A stretch of DNA of 64,000 nucleotides from Chryseobacterium salipaludis. Its GTDB lineage: Bacteria > Bacteroidota > Bacteroidia > Flavobacteriales > Weeksellaceae. The DNA is taken from contig NZ_JALHKS010000007.1 of assembly GCF_022968825.1 (NCBI RefSeq), positions 32,307 through 96,306 on the forward strand, given 5' to 3'. The position numbers and the translations under genes were made by a program. Within the stretch, counting starts at the first letter, position 1, and each line of letters begins with the position of its first letter. This document shows positions 17,741 to 25,989 of the stretch, piece by piece. The notes under the pieces are model-generated. The model did not search any database, had not been told where the DNA came from, and saw only the letters and a program-made list of their open reading frames with translations.

Positions 17741-17786
17741 AAAAAAAACAAAATCGTACCTAGAGTATGCTCTGGGTATGATTTTG
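17741..17786 (-). terminator. Intrinsic terminator after the integrase gene
   Basis: CAAAATCGTACC (17749-17760) pairs with GGTATGATTTTG (17775-17786), and eight T follow on the minus strand. It lies about 30 bases after the integrase stop. On the plus strand the T-run is shorter but it might work both ways. Confidence 0.75.
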
Positions 17787-17817
17787 CTTTTTATAAATTG
17801 TTAGTAACTTTTTTAAA

Positions 17818-19104
17818 TTATTCTATTCCGGCATTTTTATAATCAGCTCTAAGCAGCTCAGCTTTCGTAATAGCTCCCATTTTATCGTAAAGTTGGACCA
17901 TTGACGAATGGCTGTGCCCAGAAATTTGCTTTATTTTTTCATAGTCAATCTGCCGCAGGAAATTTGAAATAAAACTTCTTCGCCCAATATGTGAAGAGAT
18001 AAGTTGAAATTTAGGAAAGTACCCAATTTGATTTCGGTAAACAGTTCTGCCATTTATTTCGGTTTTTTGTCTTCGTCGTGAGCCGTGGATTATTTCTGTC
18101 AAGCCAGCCTTTTCACACACCTCTTTTATGTATTCGTTAAACTTCTGTTCCGAAATAGCCCGCGGGAAATTACCGTTTCGCTTATTTAAGATTTTGGCGA
18201 CCTCGTTAAAAAGTGGGATTGTAATTTCTTTCTTGCCTTTATTTTGGATTATAGTAATGAATTGCTCCCCATTTACCTCTGTGATTTTATCCGGTGTAAA
18301 CTGCATTAAATCACTAACTCTTTGAGCTGTCCAGCAGCATATCAATAGCCAGTCTCGAGCGTTGTCAAGTGACTCCTTCTCAAAATTAACCGCTTTTATG
18401 AGGTCTAGCTCTGCTAAGGAAAGGTAAGGATCTTCATATTTTTGCTCTTTTGGAGTGGGGAATTCTCTAGCTAATTCCCATGTCTGCGGATCTATAGATA
18501 CAGTTAGTCCTTTGTCTTTTGCGTATTTCCAGAAGTCCCGAATATTCCCTAAAGTTTTTCTTACATAGGACATCTGATGCCCGTTTTCTTTCATATAGGA
18601 GGCAAAATTCTTTTTAAAGCTGTCATCAATATCACTCATTCTTAGCTTCGGGTATAACTTATTAACTAAGTTGCCGGTGCGCCGATACGCTTTAACAGTG
18701 CCATCTGCTAGCCAATGCTTCGACGTAAAGTAATACTCTAGGAATCCATTAAAATCTGTGGCAATCTCCAAGGTTTTAGCCTTCTTTCCGTTTAAGGCGC
18801 TAATAAAATCTACTATTCTCTGCTCACTCAGGCTATCACTTTCCTTTAGCTCATTTAGGTAGCTTTCGACCTTATTTTGATATTCTAACAGTTCAGCATT
18901 AATCTTTTCTCTCTCTAATAGTTCAGCCTTAGCTGCGGCTAATCTGCCTCTGGTGACTATGAGCTTGTTGTCTTTCTGATCCCACTCATCTACATGCACC
19001 ACGAACTTAGTTGCTTTCTGTACAGTAAAAGAAGTTCCGGATGTTACAGATATGTAAATCTTTTTTTTCTCCTTGGTTCCTCGTAAGTAGTAAAATGAAG
19101 CCAT
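17818..19104 (-). CDS. int: Tyrosine recombinase / integrase of the ssrA-linked element
   Basis: A complete 428-residue integrase. The N-terminal 110 residues fit the arm-binding domain of Bacteroidota integrases, the middle is a SAM-like core-binding domain, and the catalytic domain has Arg in TAQRVSDL (about 260), HxxR in SSHIGRRSF (about 373), His in SGHSHSSM and Tyr in VQLYDKM (about 405). It starts 216 bases from the 3' end of the tmRNA gene and points away from it, the usual arrangement for an element integrated at ssrA. Four TTACAA-type motifs lie just upstream. The truncated integrase at 13302 shares motif style but not full length. Confidence 0.92.
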   Translation of the reverse strand: MASFYYLRGTKEKKKIYISVTSGTSFTVQKATKFVVHVDEWDQKDNKLIVTRGRLAAAKAELLEREKINAELLEYQNKVESYLNELKESDSLSEQRIVDFISALNGKKAKTLEIATDFNGFLEYYFTSKHWLADGTVKAYRRTGNLVNKLYPKLRMSDIDDSFKKNFASYMKENGHQMSYVRKTLGNIRDFWKYAKDKGLTVSIDPQTWELAREFPTPKEQKYEDPYLSLAELDLIKAVNFEKESLDNARDWLLICCWTAQRVSDLMQFTPDKITEVNGEQFITIIQNKGKKEITIPLFNEVAKILNKRNGNFPRAISEQKFNEYIKEVCEKAGLTEIIHGSRRRQKTEINGRTVYRNQIGYFPKFQLISSHIGRRSFISNFLRQIDYEKIKQISGHSHSSMVQLYDKMGAITKAELLRADYKNAGIE

Positions 19105-19123
19105 TCTATTGCATTTGTTTTTA

Positions 19124-19188
19124 TTGTTACAAATGTAGGAATTAAAACATTACAAGCTATTTCTTTGTAATAAGATTTTGTAATAATA
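19124..19188. repeat. Cluster of TTACAA motifs in both orientations upstream of int
   Basis: GTTACAAATG, CATTACAAG, CTTTGTAATAAG and TTTTGTAATAAT occur within about 65 bases between the integrase start and the tmRNA. The last two are a 12-base direct repeat. Paired repeats beside an integrase at an attachment site suggest arm-type integrase sites. They also overlap the probable int promoter (TACATTTG on the minus strand, 19130-19137). Confidence 0.4.
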
Positions 19189-19280
19189 CGATAAACCCAA
19201 TTGAACAAATTTAAACATTAAACATCAATAGAAGCCCTTGCTGAAAGGCGTTTAGTTGTTTAATTGGTGAAGAATGGGTA

Positions 19281-19308
19281 ATAAAAAAGGCACTCGGGAA
19301 AGTGCCTT
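19281..19308 (-). terminator. Intrinsic terminator of the tmRNA gene
   Basis: The minus strand reads GGCACT-TTCCCG-AGTGCC then six T, 12 or so bases after the tmRNA CCA end. Confidence 0.8.
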
Positions 19309-19319
19309 TGTTGTGTGGG

Positions 19320-19719
19320 TGGTGGAGTTGGAGGGATTCGAACCCTCGTCCAAACAAGCAATACATAAGCTTTCTACATGCTTATTCTGTACTTGATTTT
19401 CGTCGGCAAACAGAGTACAGACACCCAATCTGCCGCTTAGCTTCTGAAATTTTCGTTCCCGGGCCAAAGCCTCCCGGGACTTATTTCTGCATTTCTATGC
19501 CCCCGGATCAAACGTCGCAGAACAGAACGTTTGGGAGACATCTTGCTTCCTTACTATACTTCGGGAAAGCGCAAAATCCTACTGTGATTCAGATTATGCT
19601 GCAAGAGCGAACTCTTCGTTGCCAGTTAAAAATGCGTAGCAAGGGATTTAAGAGATCGCGCTACGGTTCTCTGCATGCTTACTTACCTATTGGTCTTGCT
19701 GTCGAAACCAGTCAACCCC
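19320..19719 (-). ncRNA. ssrA: tmRNA
   Basis: The 5' end GGGGTTG (19719 downward) pairs with CAACTCC before the 3' ACCA (19320-19323) to form a 7-bp acceptor stem. The T-arm is GAGGG-TTCGAAT-CCCTC. The 5' part reads GACTGGTTTCGACAGC, the conserved tmRNA D-loop region. The coding part ends GCA GCA TAA at 19602-19594 and gives a tag ending GNEEFALAA, with AFLT before it. The gene is about 400 nt. It rescues stalled ribosomes. A -7 box is at 19734-19741 and a terminator at 19281-19308. The element's integrase gene begins just past the 3' end. Confidence 0.95.
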
Positions 19720-19733
19720 AATTGATTAGCCTG

Positions 19734-19741
19734 CAAATATA
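19734..19741 (-). promoter_or_regulatory. -7 box of the tmRNA promoter
   Basis: The minus strand reads TATATTTG, matching TAnnTTTG, 14 bases before the mature 5' end. A TTTT tract lies about 20 bases further upstream in place of a perfect -33 box. Confidence 0.6.
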
Positions 19742-19834
19742 CAAAAATGATGCTAATAATGAAAATTTCCACGCCGCCTCACCAAAAAAATATCGCCAAT
19801 TTCTGCCAGTATTTTTCTTTCTTCTTTTCCCTTT

Positions 19835-20062
19835 CCTCTCAATGTCTATCATCTCCCCTCTAATTTCTAAATTCTAACACTCTAATTTCTGCTGTACAGA
19901 TGCTCCACTTAAAATCTAAGCTTCTGTTATTTAAATTCTAACGCTAGCTGACAAGTCGGAGCCATCTAAAATTTATAATTTAAAATTTAAAATTGCGGCA
20001 AACTTTCCTCTTTTCTCTCAAAATCTTTTATTTCCCCTCTAACTTCTAACCCTCTGACTTCT
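19835..20062. repeat. Two degenerate 7-nt-periodic arrays
   Basis: On the minus strand two stretches read as AGAAGTT / AGAAATT / AGAATTT type heptamers with AGAGGGG-like joints: about 19835-19890 and about 20005-20062. They look like diverged copies of one another, each preceded by a T/C-rich CTTTCCTCTTTTC-like stretch on the plus strand. No gene is called between the tmRNA and 20360. The same heptamer type recurs at 26925-27027. Confidence 0.5.
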
Positions 20063-20067
20063 ATAAC

Positions 20068-20225
20068 AAGGGCGTGCCGCTCAGTCGCCCCTTCCGCCCG
20101 CACTGCCGCGCGGCCTCCAGGCGCTCCTTCCCGTCGGGCTTTTCGTTGCAAGTCCTCGCTCGTGCCTCGCTGCGGGCTTTCCACTGCAATCCCTCACGCG
20201 GAAAACCGGCTCTCTTTGGGCGATT
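20068..20225. repeat. GC-rich intergenic patch, possible dispersed repeat
   Basis: A sharply GC-rich 150-base stretch (starting GGGCGTGCCGCTCAG, later GGGCTTTCCACTGCAATCCC and TCACGCGG) between AT-rich flanks. Open frames through it have no features of a gene. The composition and isolation suggest an inserted repeat. There is only one copy in this window, so I cannot show that it is repeated. Confidence 0.35.
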
Positions 20226-20359
20226 TTAACAATAATTCAACAGCCGTTTTCCAAATAAATCATAAAAGCGGTTAAGGATGGTTAAACTTCTGCTGGGAAT
20301 AACCCGCAGCGCATCAACGATTATCGTTATCGGTTAATTTTACCTGAAAACAAAAGCGT

Positions 20360-21157
20360 ATGATCATACATCGACTCCTGCTCCTTTTCCTCCTTTATTT
20401 ATCCGGGCTGCTGTCTTCCCAGCAGTACGCCATCGGGAAGGTAAGCTCCGAAAGCGACCGCGAGATCGCCGGTGCCATCGTTTTCAATATGCGCACCGAT
20501 CAATCGACACCCACCGATCAGTACGGCAATTTCGCCGTCGCCGCACGGCCGGGCGATCAACTGCGCATCGTTAAAAAAGGCTTCGAGCGTTTTACTCTCA
20601 CTTTGAATAACCAGCATTTCACGAAGTCGGTAAATATAACGCTGATTCAGGCTGCGCATGACATCGAGGAAGTAAAACTCACCTTCCGGCCCACGGGCGA
20701 CCTGAAGAAAGACAGCAAAGCACTCGATCAGTCTCCCCGGAAAGTAGCGCTCAACAATTACATTAGTGGGTATATGCGGCAACCGGTGACGGAAGTGCTG
20801 CCCACCCTGAAAACACCGTCTCTTTTTGAACAACCCAAATACTCGGGCGGCGTTGATGTTTTTGCGGCGATCGGCCTGGTGGCGAAATTAATTAAGAAAA
20901 ACAGCGAACCTGCGATCACCAAAGCTAACTACGCGGAAACCCAGCAGTTCTTCCGTAGTATTAAAAATGAAGTGGACCTCAGCTTTTACTATAAAGCCGG
21001 CTGGACCGAGGAAGATATCGATCGTTTCCTGATTTACGCCGATCAGTACGCAAAATTGGCCATGCGCTACCGCAAAAATTTCAATGCTGCCGTGATTGAC
21101 CGTGAACTGCGTATTGCCTATAAAGAATACGTGAAAACACATCGAATCGGTTCCTGA
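20360..21157 (+). CDS. Secreted CarboxypepD_reg-like protein, first of a tandem pair
   Basis: 265 residues with a signal peptide (LLLLFLLYLSGLLSSQ) and an N-terminal carboxypeptidase-regulatory-like beta domain (about 25-115): GKVSSESDREIAGAIVFNMRTDQSTPTDQYGNFAV and VKKGFERFTLTLNN. The rest is helical and unrecognised. This domain is common at the N-terminus of TonB-dependent receptors, but no receptor follows here. The stop codon TGA overlaps the ATG of the next gene (TGATG), so the two are translationally coupled. Function unknown, envelope location inferred. Confidence 0.75.
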   Translation: MIIHRLLLLFLLYLSGLLSSQQYAIGKVSSESDREIAGAIVFNMRTDQSTPTDQYGNFAVAARPGDQLRIVKKGFERFTLTLNNQHFTKSVNITLIQAAHDIEEVKLTFRPTGDLKKDSKALDQSPRKVALNNYISGYMRQPVTEVLPTLKTPSLFEQPKYSGGVDVFAAIGLVAKLIKKNSEPAITKANYAETQQFFRSIKNEVDLSFYYKAGWTEEDIDRFLIYADQYAKLAMRYRKNFNAAVIDRELRIAYKEYVKTHRIGS

Positions 21158-21909
21158 TGCTTAAATTTTTTGCCATTACTTTCCTGGTGTTTCCCCTGTT
21201 GGTCGCAGCACAAGTCGTGGAAGGAACAGTGCGTAGTGAAGAAGGGGATCCGCTTTCCGGTGCTACCGTCATCAATATGCAAACCGGCCAGCAGGTGCTC
21301 TCCAAAATCGATGGAGCTTTTTCCGTTCAGGCCGCAGCCGGCAGCGAGCTCCGTATCTTCAAACGGGGGTATGAACGCAGTACAGCGGTGGTGACAAATC
21401 CGGTTAGGCCTTTAAACATAGTTCTGGCCAGAGTTGCAGAGGAGATTGAAGAAGTGAAAGTAGCGTACAAACTGGTCGGTGACCTGAAAGAAGATGTGAA
21501 ACATGTGGGTGATTCAAAAGCCACTGCCAAACTCAAGGCAGAAACCATCAAATACATCCGGTCGAAGTCTGACCCGGCTGTATTGAAACCGAGGGTAGGC
21601 GAATTTGTGCAGCCGGTAGGGCCGGGTTTCAATGTTGGAAAAGTGCGCAATCAGTGGGATAAAGTGGATTATATGCAGTTCCTTCTGAAAGAAATCGGAA
21701 CAGAATTTTTCACCGAAGAACTCAAGCTCACCACCACCCAGATTCAGCCGTTCATCTTTTATATTTTTCAAAGTTTCGATTACGCAACGGTACTGGCAAC
21801 GGCTCGGCCGACTACCGCCGATGTTTCGCGTTTTATTTCCGAAGCGTATCGCAAAATAGAGCCGTACCGCCGCGGCGAACCTAATCAGCCGGTGAAGAGA
21901 AAATTATAA
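21157..21909 (+). CDS. Secreted CarboxypepD_reg-like protein, second of a tandem pair
   Basis: 250 residues, a paralog of the upstream gene: signal peptide (FFAITFLVFPLLVAAQ), then VEGTVRSEEGDPLSGATVINMQTGQQVLSKIDGAFSV, FKRGYERSTAVV and EEIEEVKVAYKLVGDLKEDVK, which align by eye with its neighbour's GKVSSESDREIAGAIV, KKGFERF and DIEEVKLTFRPTGDLKKDSK. The C-terminal halves differ more. Overlapping start and stop codons argue for fixed co-production, perhaps of a pair that interacts. No enzyme motif is visible. Confidence 0.75.
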   Translation: MLKFFAITFLVFPLLVAAQVVEGTVRSEEGDPLSGATVINMQTGQQVLSKIDGAFSVQAAAGSELRIFKRGYERSTAVVTNPVRPLNIVLARVAEEIEEVKVAYKLVGDLKEDVKHVGDSKATAKLKAETIKYIRSKSDPAVLKPRVGEFVQPVGPGFNVGKVRNQWDKVDYMQFLLKEIGTEFFTEELKLTTTQIQPFIFYIFQSFDYATVLATARPTTADVSRFISEAYRKIEPYRRGEPNQPVKRKL

Positions 21910-22037
21910 AAAGAAATGCCCTACTTTTTGGCGCTATAAAATCAATTAATTACTTTTGAGTTTAAGCTGAAATTGTTTAGAAATAATAATTCATGCTTAA
22001 TAGAAGTCATCTTCAAAAACGTTCTTACTTCTTTAAA

Positions 22038-22679
22038 ATGAAAAAATACCTGTTTTTTGTCATGGTTATGATTTGTTCTTTGGTTCAGTCTCAGAATATT
22101 AGAATATCGAGCTTGGAACTGACTGTGCCGCATAACTTTACGATCGCTGATCAAAAACTGTTGGAGCAAGCTAAATCAAAAATATCGGTAGATAAAAATT
22201 ATTCTGCAGTAGTTGAAAACTTCGATATTTCAGAATTTTCATCGCCTAAAACATATTTTTATAAAAATATGAAATGTAATTGTATGAATACCTTTCAGAT
22301 TATGCTTGCAGATTATAACATGGATAACATCAATTCAGACTTCTTGCCTAACTCTGAAGTTGCAGATAACTTAATTTATTTTTATGAAGAAACGGTAAAA
22401 AGAAATGTGACAGAATTAAATAAACTAGATGCAAAAGCATCAATAAATATTTCGCCGATAATTGTCGCGAATTCAAATATGGTCAATATCATCTACTACC
22501 AAATGGAATATCAGTTAGTGAAACCAACTACAGCAAAACTTACGAAGTACATCGCTGATTACTACGTTATTCCGCATCAAGACTATTACTATGTAACAAT
22601 TTTCAATTCTGAAAAAGAAAATTATAGTGAGATGAAGGTAGGTCTAAAGGAATACTTTAATTCCATTAAGCTTCAATAA
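22038..22679 (+). CDS. Orphan secreted protein
   Basis: 213 residues starting at MKKYLFFVMVMICSLVQSQ, a signal peptide. An upstream in-frame ATG at 21993 adds 15 residues before the lysines and is less likely. The mature part is rich in Asn, Tyr and Ile, and has a KNMKCNCMNTF segment and repeated YY pairs. I recognise no family. Its AT-rich coding contrasts with the GC-richer genes just upstream, a hint of separate origin. Confidence 0.65.
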   Translation: MKKYLFFVMVMICSLVQSQNIRISSLELTVPHNFTIADQKLLEQAKSKISVDKNYSAVVENFDISEFSSPKTYFYKNMKCNCMNTFQIMLADYNMDNINSDFLPNSEVADNLIYFYEETVKRNVTELNKLDAKASINISPIIVANSNMVNIIYYQMEYQLVKPTTAKLTKYIADYYVIPHQDYYYVTIFNSEKENYSEMKVGLKEYFNSIKLQ

Positions 22680-22850
22680 TATTATTTTTAACAACTCATT
22701 ATGTTGTGGTGCGAAAATATATTGCATCTCATGAGGGTGAATTAAGTTTTTATTAGATTAATATTTAAACAAGGCCATTTGCAGAAAAACGTAACTAACT
22801 CTAAAAGTGCAATATTAAATATGTCTTCTAACGTAAAAAAAAAATAACTA

Positions 22851-23222
22851 GTGGTTGATTTTCCCTATTCATGCGAACTTTTAGTTCGCAAAATATTTCA
22901 ATGCGAGCAGTATGAGGATCCCCTTGGGAGATTGGCGAATGCTGACAGTTGGATTTTTGTAGATGATGAATATGATATCGAATTTAAATGTCAGGCTTGG
23001 GCTGTAATTTCAAGACTTCAGAATGAATATCTTGACAGCATCGAAGGGCGTGAGGAGATCTACCAACTTTCGAAAAATCTTGCAGGAGAAATCTTGAATT
23101 CTCAGCTTAACAGTGAATTGAAGAGTTTAATGGCAAAAATACAGAATATCGTGGAGCATTTGGACCTAAGTGAATTTCCAAGAATTAATTATGACAATAC
23201 AAATGATCCCAATAGATCATGA
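22851..23222 (+). CDS. Orphan small acidic protein
   Basis: 123 residues with no signal peptide. The only start available near the 5' end is GTG at 22851, because an ATG at 22821 runs into a stop after an A-rich run. The product is acidic and probably helical in its second half (RLQNEYLDSIEGREEIYQLSKNLAGEIL). I do not recognise it. It sits alone between two gene-free stretches. It may be a remnant or a small immunity-like protein, but nothing in the sequence proves either. Confidence 0.45.
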   Translation: MVDFPYSCELLVRKIFQCEQYEDPLGRLANADSWIFVDDEYDIEFKCQAWAVISRLQNEYLDSIEGREEIYQLSKNLAGEILNSQLNSELKSLMAKIQNIVEHLDLSEFPRINYDNTNDPNRS

Positions 23223-23597
23223 TTGGTTGATGAAGATGTTTCTACAATGAAAGTGTTATTGTAAGTGATAGAGATTTTTATCTATCTATTGATTTGTGAT
23301 ATATACCATGACCTGAAATTTTAAATAAAATTATAATCTAGAGGAAATGTTAGAAGAACTGATGGGGAACTAGTTGTAGTATATAAATTTACTTAATTCG
23401 CACTGTGAATTACAACTCGTATCCGCAGCCCTGTTAAAAATGTATGCTGCAGGAGTTTGTAAAGACAATGTCTTGCATTAAGGGACCAACCTCTTTCTGA
23501 TAGCTCGGCTGCAAGAAAGAGTTAATATTACGGCGCCTTTCCATTTTATTTCATCAAAAATGTCAGAATAGATGGATTCAAATCTGCTTATATAGTG
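23223..23597. other. Gene-free AT-rich stretch
   Basis: About 375 bases with stops in all frames apart from very short ones. No hairpin-plus-T-run, tRNA or repeat was noticed. It ends in the promoter of the DUF4143 gene. Confidence 0.5.
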
Positions 23598-23605
23598 TAT
23601 ATTTG
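23598..23605 (+). promoter_or_regulatory. -7 box for the AAA-DUF4143 gene
   Basis: TATATTTG matches TAnnTTTG and lies 17 bases before the ATG at 23623, which supports that start and a very short leader. Confidence 0.5.
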
Positions 23606-23622
23606 TATAAATAGATGAATTT

Positions 23623-25071
23623 ATGGGCCGATTTACTCTTATTCCAACAGATAAAATCATTGAAAGATTGCGTTATGAAAATCCTTGGTGGATAAATAAT
23701 CAGATTCCACAAGTATATGGTTCAATGTCCAGGAGACTATATTTTGATTTGTTTTATCCGCATGTCAAAGAAAAGAGGATTCGCCGCGCTTTAGTTTTAA
23801 TGGGGCCGCGCCGCGTTGGTAAAACGGTAATGCTTTTTCACTGTATTGAACAATTACTAAGTGAGAATGTACATCCTCAAAATATTTTCTTTATCGGTAT
23901 TGATAATCCGATCTATATGCATTTAAGTCTTGAAGATATGCTAGATCTGTGTAAGCAAGCTCTCAGCCTGAAAAACTTAAATGGCTGCTATGTCTTTTTT
24001 GATGAAGTTCAATATCTGAAGGACTGGGAACGGCATCTCAAGGTTCTTGTGGATTCATTTCCGGATACAAAATTTATAGTGTCCGGTTCAGCTGCTGCCG
24101 CGCTGAAGTGGCACAGTACGGAAAGCGGTGCTGGCCGATTTACAGATTTTATGCTTCCTCCGCTTACATTTCAGGAATATATATACTTGAAAAAAATGAA
24201 CAATCTGATATTTGATAGCAGCATTCATTACGGTACTCAGCAACTTAAATACTGCCTGACACATGATGTAAAAGCCTTAAATAGGGAGTTTATTCAATAC
24301 CTGAATTTTGGAGGTTATCCGGAAGTTGTATTATCCGAAAAAATACAAAGCGATATGGGCAGATACGTAAAGAATGACATTGTGGATAAAGTGTTGTTAC
24401 GGGATTTGCCCAGCCTTTACGGAATAAAAGATGTGCAGGAACTGAATCGTTTCTTCACTTATATCGCTTATAATACAGGAAACGAATTCTCCTATGAAAC
24501 CATGAGCCGGGAAAGCAGTATTCAGAAAGATACCCTAAAAAAATACCTGGAATATTTAGAGGCTGCTTTTCTTATTAAAGTGTTAAACAAAGTAGATGTC
24601 AATGCTAAAAGATTAAAAAGAGTCACTAGCTTTAAAGTGTATCTTACGAATCCATCCCTGCGCACTGCTTTGTTTTCTCCCATTTCTGAAACGGACAGCG
24701 AAATGGGAAATTTGGTCGAAACTGCTGTGCTTTCGCAATGGATGCATCGCGAAAAACTAGATTTAAAATATGCCCGGTGGAAAGACGGGCGGACAGAAGG
24801 GGAAGTAGACTTGGTTCTTTTGGACGACAAAAAGTATAAACCGGCTTGGGGTGTTGAAATAAAATGGAGTAACCGTTATTTCGAAAAACCACAAGAGTTA
24901 AAAAGCATTCTTCAATTCTGCCAAGCGAATTCTTTTGACAAAGCATTGGTAACTACAATTGATCAATTGGGAATAAAAACAATTGAAAATGTTGCTTTGA
25001 CTTTTTTACCTGCATCGGTATATTGTTATAATATTGGTGATATCACTCTAAAAACAAAAAGCAATATTTAA
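23623..25071 (+). CDS. AAA-family ATPase with DUF4143 nuclease-like end
   Basis: 482 residues. The N-terminal ATPase has Walker A GPRRVGKTVML (about 60-70) and Walker B GCYVFFDEVQYLKDW (about 123-137), with a sensor FIVSGSAAAALK. The C-terminal DUF4143 part ends in a restriction-endonuclease-like pattern: REKLDLKYARWKDG.TEGEVDLVLLDD then WGVEIKWS (E..D...EIK), as often noted for this family. Such proteins are widespread, often orphan and of unknown role, though links to mobile elements or defence have been proposed. It lies alone behind its own promoter. Confidence 0.85.
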   Translation: MGRFTLIPTDKIIERLRYENPWWINNQIPQVYGSMSRRLYFDLFYPHVKEKRIRRALVLMGPRRVGKTVMLFHCIEQLLSENVHPQNIFFIGIDNPIYMHLSLEDMLDLCKQALSLKNLNGCYVFFDEVQYLKDWERHLKVLVDSFPDTKFIVSGSAAAALKWHSTESGAGRFTDFMLPPLTFQEYIYLKKMNNLIFDSSIHYGTQQLKYCLTHDVKALNREFIQYLNFGGYPEVVLSEKIQSDMGRYVKNDIVDKVLLRDLPSLYGIKDVQELNRFFTYIAYNTGNEFSYETMSRESSIQKDTLKKYLEYLEAAFLIKVLNKVDVNAKRLKRVTSFKVYLTNPSLRTALFSPISETDSEMGNLVETAVLSQWMHREKLDLKYARWKDGRTEGEVDLVLLDDKKYKPAWGVEIKWSNRYFEKPQELKSILQFCQANSFDKALVTTIDQLGIKTIENVALTFLPASVYCYNIGDITLKTKSNI

Positions 25072-25256
25072 AACCGGATAGCCAGCGCCGCAATAGTTTC
25101 ATAAAAAAAGAAAATTCAACCGCAAACAGTCACCTGAGTTTTCATAAATTTTCACTCAAATAAAATAAGATCGTTTCGCGAAAAAAAATTCCATCAGGTA
25201 AACTGGCTTTCTTAAGCATGATTTTTGCATCTCCATAAGCCAAATTTTCAACTCTG

Positions 25257-25988
25257 ATGAATAAAACAATTATCGCCATCGCCGTGGCTGCACTTGGATT
25301 TGTGATCGGGCTGGCCTTGCTTGGCAGCGCCATCAAAAACCGCAACAAAGCCGAAAATACCATTTCCGTTACAGGACTCGGAACGAATAAATTCACCTCC
25401 GATCTGATCACCTGGAGTGGTAACTTTTCGCGCAACAGTTTTGAACTCAAGTCTGCCTATGATGCACTCGCCAATGATAAAAAGGTAATCGAAAACTATC
25501 TGAGCTCTAAAGGCATTCCTAAAGATCAGATGGTCTTCTCTGCCGTGGACATCCAGAAGCAATACGACTACGGCAGCGACGCAAACGGCCGTAGCATTCA
25601 GACTTTTGCCGGTTATCAGCTTTCGCAATCGGTTTCCATTGAAAGTAAAGAGGTCGCCAAGGTGGAAAACCTTTCCCGCAATATTACAGAAATCATCAAC
25701 CTGGGAATTGAGTTTACCTCGGCGCCGCCCAATTATTTTTACACCAAACTGGCCGACGTGAAACATCAGATGATTGCCGATGCCACCGCCGACGCCAAAC
25801 AGCGCGCTGAAAAGATTGCGGAAAATGCCGGTTCCAAACTGGGAAATTTAAAGAAAGCCACCATGGGCGTGACCCAGATTACCGCGCCCAATTCCACAGA
25901 GGAATATTCCTACGGCGGCACCTTTAACACCTCTTCCAAAGACAAGGAAGCCAGCATTACCATCAAACTCGAGTATGAAGTAAATTAA
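25257..25988 (+). CDS. SIMPL domain (DUF541) protein
   Basis: 243 residues. The N-terminus is one hydrophobic helix (TIIAIAVAALGFVIGLALLG), a membrane anchor or signal. The SIMPL domain follows: ENTISVTGLGTNKFTSDLITWSGNF at the start, then the middle PNYFYTKLADVKHQMIADATADAKQRAEKIAENAGSKLG, and an ITIKLEYEV end. SIMPL proteins are periplasmic or surface proteins of poorly known role. The next gene starts 2 bases after its stop, so the two share a transcript. Confidence 0.85.
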   Translation: MNKTIIAIAVAALGFVIGLALLGSAIKNRNKAENTISVTGLGTNKFTSDLITWSGNFSRNSFELKSAYDALANDKKVIENYLSSKGIPKDQMVFSAVDIQKQYDYGSDANGRSIQTFAGYQLSQSVSIESKEVAKVENLSRNITEIINLGIEFTSAPPNYFYTKLADVKHQMIADATADAKQRAEKIAENAGSKLGNLKKATMGVTQITAPNSTEEYSYGGTFNTSSKDKEASITIKLEYEVN

Positions 25989-25989
25989 A

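Noticed and set aside
13780..19320. Direct repeat of the tmRNA 3' end marking the left attachment site
   Set aside because: No second copy of the T-arm/acceptor sequence was seen by eye in the window. A computed search is needed before claiming an att pair.
19302..19877. 191-codon plus-strand frame over the tmRNA
   Set aside because: It runs antisense through the whole tmRNA gene, whose stems and conserved ends are clear, and has no start region or domain.
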